DNA of 54,667 nucleotides. Origin: a virus. The stretch covers positions 1 through 54,667 of the IMG/VR virus record IMGVR_UViG_3300042484_001283. One strand, 5' to 3'. Every line of letters begins with the position of its first letter. Position 1 is the stretch's first letter. Both the position numbers and the translations under genes were made by a program. The notes beneath the pieces are model-generated. The model was not told the DNA's origin and made no database searches. It worked only from the letters and a program-made list of their open reading frames with translations. Of the stretch, positions 49,444 to 54,667 are shown in pieces.

Positions 49444-51360
49444 ATGGCAGAACTTAGAGTAACAGAACTTGATTTTATGGGAATCAAGCAAAACCTGAAA
49501 GAATATCTTGCTTCTCAGGATCAATTTTCAGACTATAATTTCGAGGGATCTGCTATGTCAGTTCTTCTCGATGTTCTTGCGTATAATACGCATTACAATG
49601 CTACACTTGCGCACCTTCTTGCGAATGAAATGTTTCTTGATAGTGCACTGAAGAGATCTTCTGTTGTGTCGATTGCAAAGTCAATGGGGTATTTGCCGAA
49701 TTCTCAGCATAGTGCAAGAGCAGTAGTTGATCTTGAAATAACTGCTGTTGCAAATTATGGTCCAGAATCTCTTACTTTATCTAAGAATACTTCCTTTACG
49801 GCGACAGGAATTCCTACAGATTTATCTCCATCTGGTATATACTCATTTAGACCAGACGATGATTATACTGTTAATGTATATGATCAAATAGGAACAAGCA
49901 AAACATTTCTATTTAGTGATGTCAAACTAATTGAGGGCAACAGAGTTTCAAACCAATTTCTTGTAGATACAACCAATCTCTCTGGTCCATTTACCATTCC
50001 AAATAAGAATGTTGATATTACGACAGTCAAGGTTTCTGTTCAAAATGATGAAACTACTACCGCATTTAATTATTCAGACACGTACCTTAACATCGAAAAC
50101 AACAGTAGTGTTTTTTGGATCGAACTAGACTATGATGGTTTATACCAAGTTGTATTTGGTGATAATATTCTTGGTAAACAATTAGAATATGGTAACATCG
50201 TTACTGTAGAATATTTTGTTGGTTCTGCTGATGGTGCAAATAATCTCTCGAATTTTTCAATGCCTACTACTCTTACTGGATCAACAGAAACTAAAACAAT
50301 AACAACGATTGCACGTGCTTCTGGTGGAGCACAAGCAGAGAGCATCGATAGTATTAAATTTCATGCTCCTAAATTCAATACAACGAGAGATCGAGCAGTA
50401 ACTGCTGATGACTATGCAACCCTAATCAAAAGAAGTTTTCCTGGGATTAATTCTATTTCTGTGTGGGGAGGAGAGTTAAATGACCCTCCCATTTATGGTA
50501 GAGTATTTATCTGCCTAGATCCAGTTGCAGGAACTGTTATTACAGACAATGATAAAGACATAATTTTAAGAGATATTATTGAACCAAAAAGTGTAGTTTC
50601 GATTCAAGCGATCTTTATTGATCCGGAATATACATTTATCAGTGTTGATTCGACAATTAAATATGATCAGAAGCAATCTTTAGAAACTTCAACCGAACTT
50701 GCTGGGCGAATAAGAACAAAAATCGAAGACCACTTTGACCTTAATTTGAATAAACTCGGTAAAGATTTTTACTTTTCAAAATTGAGCGCAGATATTATGG
50801 ATACTTCTAATTCGATTATTACGAATAAGATTGATCTAACTTTACATAAACGGTTTACAGGTGTTGTAACAGATCAAAATTCATTTAAACTGAATCCTAC
50901 CTTTGGACACCCTGTACTACCAAACAGTTTACGTTCAACATATTTTAACACATTCTTAAATGGTGCATATTATGATGCATATATGGTAGACGTTCCTGAT
51001 CAATCTCCACCCGATCCAACAGGATCTGGAACAATTTACCTAAAAGAAATTGGGACTGATACAGTTCTGTCTTCTAGTTTTGGGACAATAGATTATATTA
51101 ATGGCAAAATACTTGTGCCAAAAGTGTTTTTTATCTCTCTATTAGGTGGTGCAGATGCATTCAGAATATACGTCAAACCACAAAATGTTACATCTGATAT
51201 TACTACAAAGATTATAACAAGCAGCATTCCAGTTGATAATTATAATGGAGCAGTTATCCCCCTTCCTTCCAGAAACTCTTTGTTAAAATTGGATGTAGAT
51301 AGTGCTGCGAATGTCGCCGCGAATATTACTCCAGGTCTCCAGGTAACGGTTACAACATAA
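49444..51360 (+). CDS. 6: gp6-like baseplate wedge protein
   Basis: 638 aa (T4 gp6 660). MAELRVTELDFMGIKQNLKEYL, FSDYNFEGSAMSVLLDVLAYNTHYNATLAHLLANEMFLDSA and FPGINSISVWGGELNDPPIYGRV are typical gp6/baseplate J-like blocks. It dimerises to form the inner baseplate iris. The stop overlaps the next start (ATAATG). Confidence 0.92.
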   Translation: MAELRVTELDFMGIKQNLKEYLASQDQFSDYNFEGSAMSVLLDVLAYNTHYNATLAHLLANEMFLDSALKRSSVVSIAKSMGYLPNSQHSARAVVDLEITAVANYGPESLTLSKNTSFTATGIPTDLSPSGIYSFRPDDDYTVNVYDQIGTSKTFLFSDVKLIEGNRVSNQFLVDTTNLSGPFTIPNKNVDITTVKVSVQNDETTTAFNYSDTYLNIENNSSVFWIELDYDGLYQVVFGDNILGKQLEYGNIVTVEYFVGSADGANNLSNFSMPTTLTGSTETKTITTIARASGGAQAESIDSIKFHAPKFNTTRDRAVTADDYATLIKRSFPGINSISVWGGELNDPPIYGRVFICLDPVAGTVITDNDKDIILRDIIEPKSVVSIQAIFIDPEYTFISVDSTIKYDQKQSLETSTELAGRIRTKIEDHFDLNLNKLGKDFYFSKLSADIMDTSNSIITNKIDLTLHKRFTGVVTDQNSFKLNPTFGHPVLPNSLRSTYFNTFLNGAYYDAYMVDVPDQSPPDPTGSGTIYLKEIGTDTVLSSSFGTIDYINGKILVPKVFFISLLGGADAFRIYVKPQNVTSDITTKIITSSIPVDNYNGAVIPLPSRNSLLKLDVDSAANVAANITPGLQVTVTT

Positions 51361-54308
51361 TGAGTTTAATACCATCATACGAGAAAGTTGTTACTGGGTT
51401 TACTATAAACTCGGGTGGGAGCAACTATGCCTCACCAACTATTGATATTGATGGTGGCGGTGGTATTGGCGCAACTGCAGAAGCAACTGTTGTTGGTGGT
51501 AAAATTACTGCGATAACTATTACCAATCAGGGATCTGGTTACTCCACTCCACCTGTAGTTACTGTTGTGGGTGGAGGTGGAACGGGCGCAGACATTGATG
51601 CGATTATTGGCGATCTTCCATATAAGAATAAATTAGAATTTCTTATTCAGGAACAACTTCCTGAATTTGTTCAGAATGAATATGCAGGATTTGTAACTTT
51701 TCTAGAAGGTTATTATCGTTTCCTTGATCAATCTGGAGAAGTAAATAATTTTCTATTAAATGCCAGAGATTATTCTGACATTGATACAACACTAGAAGTA
51801 TTCATTGATCAGTTTAGAAAACAATACGCAGTAGACATTCCGAAGAATGTCCTTGTTAATCAGCGCAGACTTGTAAAATTAATTAGTGATTTTTATGAAT
51901 CTAAGGGTGCAGAAAATTCTATCGAACTTCTGTTCAAGATTCTTTATGATGAGACGGTGGAATTCTTTTATCCTTCGACGCACATCTTAAAAGCATCTGA
52001 TGGTGTTTGGATCGAAGACGTTGTAATTAGAATTCTTGGTGCAGATGGAGTTGATCCATTCACACTTTATGGTAAGATTTGTAATTTAGTTTATTACGAA
52101 AATACTGGTGTTCAGATTTTCCCGAAAACAATCAAAACAACGGTAACGAACGTAAAGAAACTGGCGTATACTTCACCAGCAATTTACGAATTGAACGTAT
52201 CACTACCTAAAAATTCTCCACTTAAAGTTCCAGGTGCTGGTGCAGTTGCCACTTTGAACATAACTGATGGATCTGTCACAAGCGTAACTGTTGATACTGG
52301 TGGTTCAGGATATTATGCAGCACCATCAATTACTCTAGAGAATACAGAAGGACTTGGTGCAGTTCTTCGTGCGAATATTGTTGATGGTTCTGTTGATACA
52401 ATAACAGTTGTTCAGGGTGGATCTGGATATGTAGAGAACGAAGAAGATATTCAAGTAGTTTTTTCTACGGATTCCGTTAGAACTAAAATTTTTCTCTCGA
52501 CAAATTCTACAACAGTCTACGGTTATGTTATCCGTCAATTATCTACAGTAACCGTTGTTTCCTGTGAAGGCGAAGGTGTTGACGGAGACTGTGGTTTTAG
52601 AGTCGGACAAATCTATCAGATCGACGAACAAAGTACGGTCGGATCATATGTAATCGATCCGCCGATGTCTTCGGTTTCAGGAGGATTGATTAGTACTATT
52701 GCTACTAATCCTACTGATTATGGAACATACGATGCTGGTAGATTTAACGATGGAGTGAACGAAACATTTTTCGATCCATCATATACACTCGTCGGACGAG
52801 ATAACAGAGCTTCTATTAGAATTTCCGGAATTGATGCGGGTGGTTGTGTTGATTCTGTTACCATATTCAATACTGGTTTCGATTTCGAACAAGAAGAATT
52901 CGAGGCAACTATTACATCTCCGAATGGATGTGAAGCAGTTCTTGCCTTTACTACTGGTGCCATTCTTATAAAGACAGGAAGATTTAAAGATTCTCGTGGT
53001 ATGTTGTCTAACATCAACAAACTACAGGACAACTATTATTATCAGAACTACTCATATGTAATTAAATCTGGCGTAACCTCGGGTACATGGTTGCCTATTA
53101 TTAATAAAACGGTGCACCCTGCTGGTATGGCAGTGTTTGGTGAATTGAATATCACCCAGACAATCGATATGGTTGATTACATTGGTGTTCTCGAAATTCT
53201 GGTTCTTAATGAATTGTTTATTGATGTAGTAGTGCTTAACGATACGACTAGATCTGTTCACTTCTATAAAGTTCTCACCGATGCTGTTACCAAATCTGAT
53301 GTTACAACCTCTCACGTATATAAGGTTCTAAGTGATACTGTAACTCTGTCTGATGCGACAGAACTATTATTTGATGTTGGTATCTATAATCCCGCAGATG
53401 ATACTACCTCTACAGTCGATTCGTTCGATCGTGTTGTGCAATATGTCAGAGTGTTTAATGATGCGTTCTATACCTCAGAAACCACAGCGGTTGACTTCGG
53501 CAAAACTCTTGTAGAAGATCCAGTTTGGGTTACCAGAGATTTTTGGGCGGAAATAGACTATAGTGGAACGGAATTTGCATGGAACCCAGAAGAAACGATT
53601 GAAGTTGATTTCGCAAAGGTTCTTGCTGATGCAGCAACGGCGTCTGAAGCAAATGTATTTGCAGTTTCGAAAGTAATAACACCTTCTTATGTTACTCCGT
53701 TTGATAACGCCAGCGCACTTTATGGCACCACCTTTGATATAACTAGCGGTGGTGGTGCTTATACTATGACTATTAGTATCAATAGTGAAGGTGTTATTAC
53801 TATTGTTTCTGGGTTTGGAATGCCATTTGGTTATTATGTTTCCGTCGGAGGAACTACATTTGAACATATAGCAGGTGAAGATGCTGTTATTGCAACCGAC
53901 TCGTTTGGTAGAACTGTAGAGTATTATAGAACGTTTACAGAATCCGTGATAACTAATGAATATGCTAATGCTGGGATCGAAAAACCCCAAGCAGAAGTGG
54001 TGACATCGGCGGAAACTTCGACCAATCATCTATATAAATATTTAAATGATTCTGTAACATCAACTGATCTAGTCGGTGTAATTCCATATCTGGTTAAAAC
54101 TGATAACGCAGGTGCTACTGAATTATTAATCGTCGCAAATGATGCCGAAACAATAGAATCTATTGCTGCTACTGAACAATCGCTTATAAATATACTCAAA
54201 GGACTATTCGAAACAGTAACTGTTACCGAAAGTGGTATTGTAAACATACAAGATTATGTTGAAGGTGCATTCGGTTCGGACTTTGTGGGTCAAGCAACTT
54301 ATTTTTAA
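51360..54308 (+). CDS. 7: gp7-like baseplate wedge protein
   Basis: 982 aa. IPSYEKVVTGFTINSGGSNY begins a beta-rich domain with repeats of GGSNYASPTIDIDGG/GSGYSTPPVVTV type (about residues 10-75) and again later (GGSGYYAAPSITLE, GGSGYVENEED). KLEFLIQEQLPEFVQNEYAGFVTFLEGYYRFLDQSG and YSDIDTTLEVFIDQFRKQYAVDIPKN is the conserved wedge-initiator block. The C-terminal third has repeated short units (KVLTDAVTKSD, KVLSDTVTLSD, KTLVEDPVW, KVLADAATAS). Position after gp6 supports gp7. Distinguishing it from gp8/gp10 relatives is not certain. Confidence 0.7.
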   Translation: MSLIPSYEKVVTGFTINSGGSNYASPTIDIDGGGGIGATAEATVVGGKITAITITNQGSGYSTPPVVTVVGGGGTGADIDAIIGDLPYKNKLEFLIQEQLPEFVQNEYAGFVTFLEGYYRFLDQSGEVNNFLLNARDYSDIDTTLEVFIDQFRKQYAVDIPKNVLVNQRRLVKLISDFYESKGAENSIELLFKILYDETVEFFYPSTHILKASDGVWIEDVVIRILGADGVDPFTLYGKICNLVYYENTGVQIFPKTIKTTVTNVKKLAYTSPAIYELNVSLPKNSPLKVPGAGAVATLNITDGSVTSVTVDTGGSGYYAAPSITLENTEGLGAVLRANIVDGSVDTITVVQGGSGYVENEEDIQVVFSTDSVRTKIFLSTNSTTVYGYVIRQLSTVTVVSCEGEGVDGDCGFRVGQIYQIDEQSTVGSYVIDPPMSSVSGGLISTIATNPTDYGTYDAGRFNDGVNETFFDPSYTLVGRDNRASIRISGIDAGGCVDSVTIFNTGFDFEQEEFEATITSPNGCEAVLAFTTGAILIKTGRFKDSRGMLSNINKLQDNYYYQNYSYVIKSGVTSGTWLPIINKTVHPAGMAVFGELNITQTIDMVDYIGVLEILVLNELFIDVVVLNDTTRSVHFYKVLTDAVTKSDVTTSHVYKVLSDTVTLSDATELLFDVGIYNPADDTTSTVDSFDRVVQYVRVFNDAFYTSETTAVDFGKTLVEDPVWVTRDFWAEIDYSGTEFAWNPEETIEVDFAKVLADAATASEANVFAVSKVITPSYVTPFDNASALYGTTFDITSGGGAYTMTISINSEGVITIVSGFGMPFGYYVSVGGTTFEHIAGEDAVIATDSFGRTVEYYRTFTESVITNEYANAGIEKPQAEVVTSAETSTNHLYKYLNDSVTSTDLVGVIPYLVKTDNAGATELLIVANDAETIESIAATEQSLINILKGLFETVTVTESGIVNIQDYVEGAFGSDFVGQATYF

Positions 54309-54329
54309 CTAAGAAGAAGGTAAACTCAA

Positions 54330-54667
54330 ATGAATCTTAAAGAAAACGTAAAAGGTACTAAGGGCGAACTAAACATCGTTCTTCGCGATGCAACAGGGAA
54401 TGTTACACAAGAAGTAACTGTTCCCAACCTTGTTGTTGACACTGGTCTTGCATATATTGCTTCACGCATGAAAGATACCACTCTTTCTGCAATGTCGCAC
54501 ATGGGCGTTGGTGCTGGTACAACAGACCCAGCAGCAGGTAATACTGCTCTGGAAAGTGCGCTTGGTGCACGTGAAGCTCTGACTTCAACAACTGTTACTG
54601 CTAACGCAATTGAATATGTTGCAACTTTTGGTGCAGGTTCAGGCACTGGCGCTGTTACTGAAGCAGG
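54330..54667 (+). CDS. Structural protein, 5' part only (cut by window end)
   Basis: ATG 54330 after AAGAAGG, open to the last base (112 codons). MNLKENVKGTKGELNIVLRD, then VPNLVVDTGLAYIASRMKD and MSHMGVGAGTTDPAAGNTALE. This is a repeated beta-strand style found in short tail-fibre or neck proteins of T4-like phages. Family not confirmed. Its position after gp7 fits a baseplate/fibre gene. Confidence 0.6.
   Translation, partial: MNLKENVKGTKGELNIVLRDATGNVTQEVTVPNLVVDTGLAYIASRMKDTTLSAMSHMGVGAGTTDPAAGNTALESALGAREALTSTTVTANAIEYVATFGAGSGTGAVTEA

Noticed and set aside
53475-54029. 184-codon minus-strand open frame
   Set aside because: Cys/Ser/Phe-rich antisense shadow of the repeat part of the gp7-like gene.
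1-54667. CRISPR arrays, IS elements, att sites and tRNA genes
   Set aside because: No regularly spaced direct repeats, transposase motifs or canonical cloverleaf with CCA were seen outside the tmRNA; absence by eye is not proof.

Overview
The window is part of the genome of a large lytic T4-like myovirus (tail-tube, baseplate and replication genes of the T4 type; no chromosomal housekeeping genes). The host is probably an alphaproteobacterium, likely aquatic or marine. The evidence is a circularly permuted, two-piece tmRNA (acceptor piece upstream of the coding piece) with the tag ANDNVAFALAA, together with PhoH, curli-like genes, carbamoyltransferase and twitch-type radical SAM genes of the kind I associate with marine T4-like phages. 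No head genes, sheath, polymerase or integrase are in view. No CRISPR array, IS element or canonical tRNA was seen.

Layout. (1) 1-1650: small early genes behind strong sigma70-type promoters with 17-bp spacers. (2) 1.7-5.1 kb: sulfotransferase-like, SGNH-like, HExxH metalloprotein and adenylate-forming-enzyme genes. (3) 5.1-9.5 kb: a tight operon encoding a TET/JBP-type base dioxygenase, a GalE-like epimerase, a candidate glycosyltransferase and UDP-galactopyranose mutase. This reads as a route to galactofuranosylated hypermodified DNA. (4) 9.5-12 kb: a DUF262/HNH (GmrSD-like) protein and a DUF4338/DruA-like protein. (5) 12-19.2 kb: two small membrane proteins, then csgF-csgG-curlin-FecR-curlin/adhesin-CHASE2 adenylate cyclase in one overlapping run, a phage-borne amyloid secretion and cAMP module. 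(6) 19.2-20.3 kb: four small minus-strand genes facing a divergent promoter pair.

(7) 20.3-30 kb: a small conserved gene, a methyltransferase, five tandem radical SAM enzymes, an SGNH-like protein and a carbamoyltransferase, nearly all overlapping, an uncharacterised biosynthetic or modification system. (8) 30-35.9 kb: conserved small genes, phoH, a PD-(D/E)XK nuclease, the tmRNA, a SleB-like lysis enzyme, then the T4 block 33-59-32 ending at a strong terminator. (9) 35.9-41.2 kb, minus strand: tape measure, a tiny coupled gene, gp26-like, gp54-like, an unassigned structural protein and gp4. (10) 41.2 kb to end, plus strand: gp48, gp53, hub with M23 peptidase, gp5-like with GH19 domain, beta-helix needle with M15 peptidase, gp25, gp6, gp7-like and the start of another structural gene.

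Regulation is readable. Early promoters are TTGACW-N17-TATARW. Late promoters match TATAAATA, including a head-to-head pair at 41157-41196 and several lying only 5-6 nt before an ATG, which predicts leaderless late mRNAs. All assignments come from reading motifs by eye; no database search was run.
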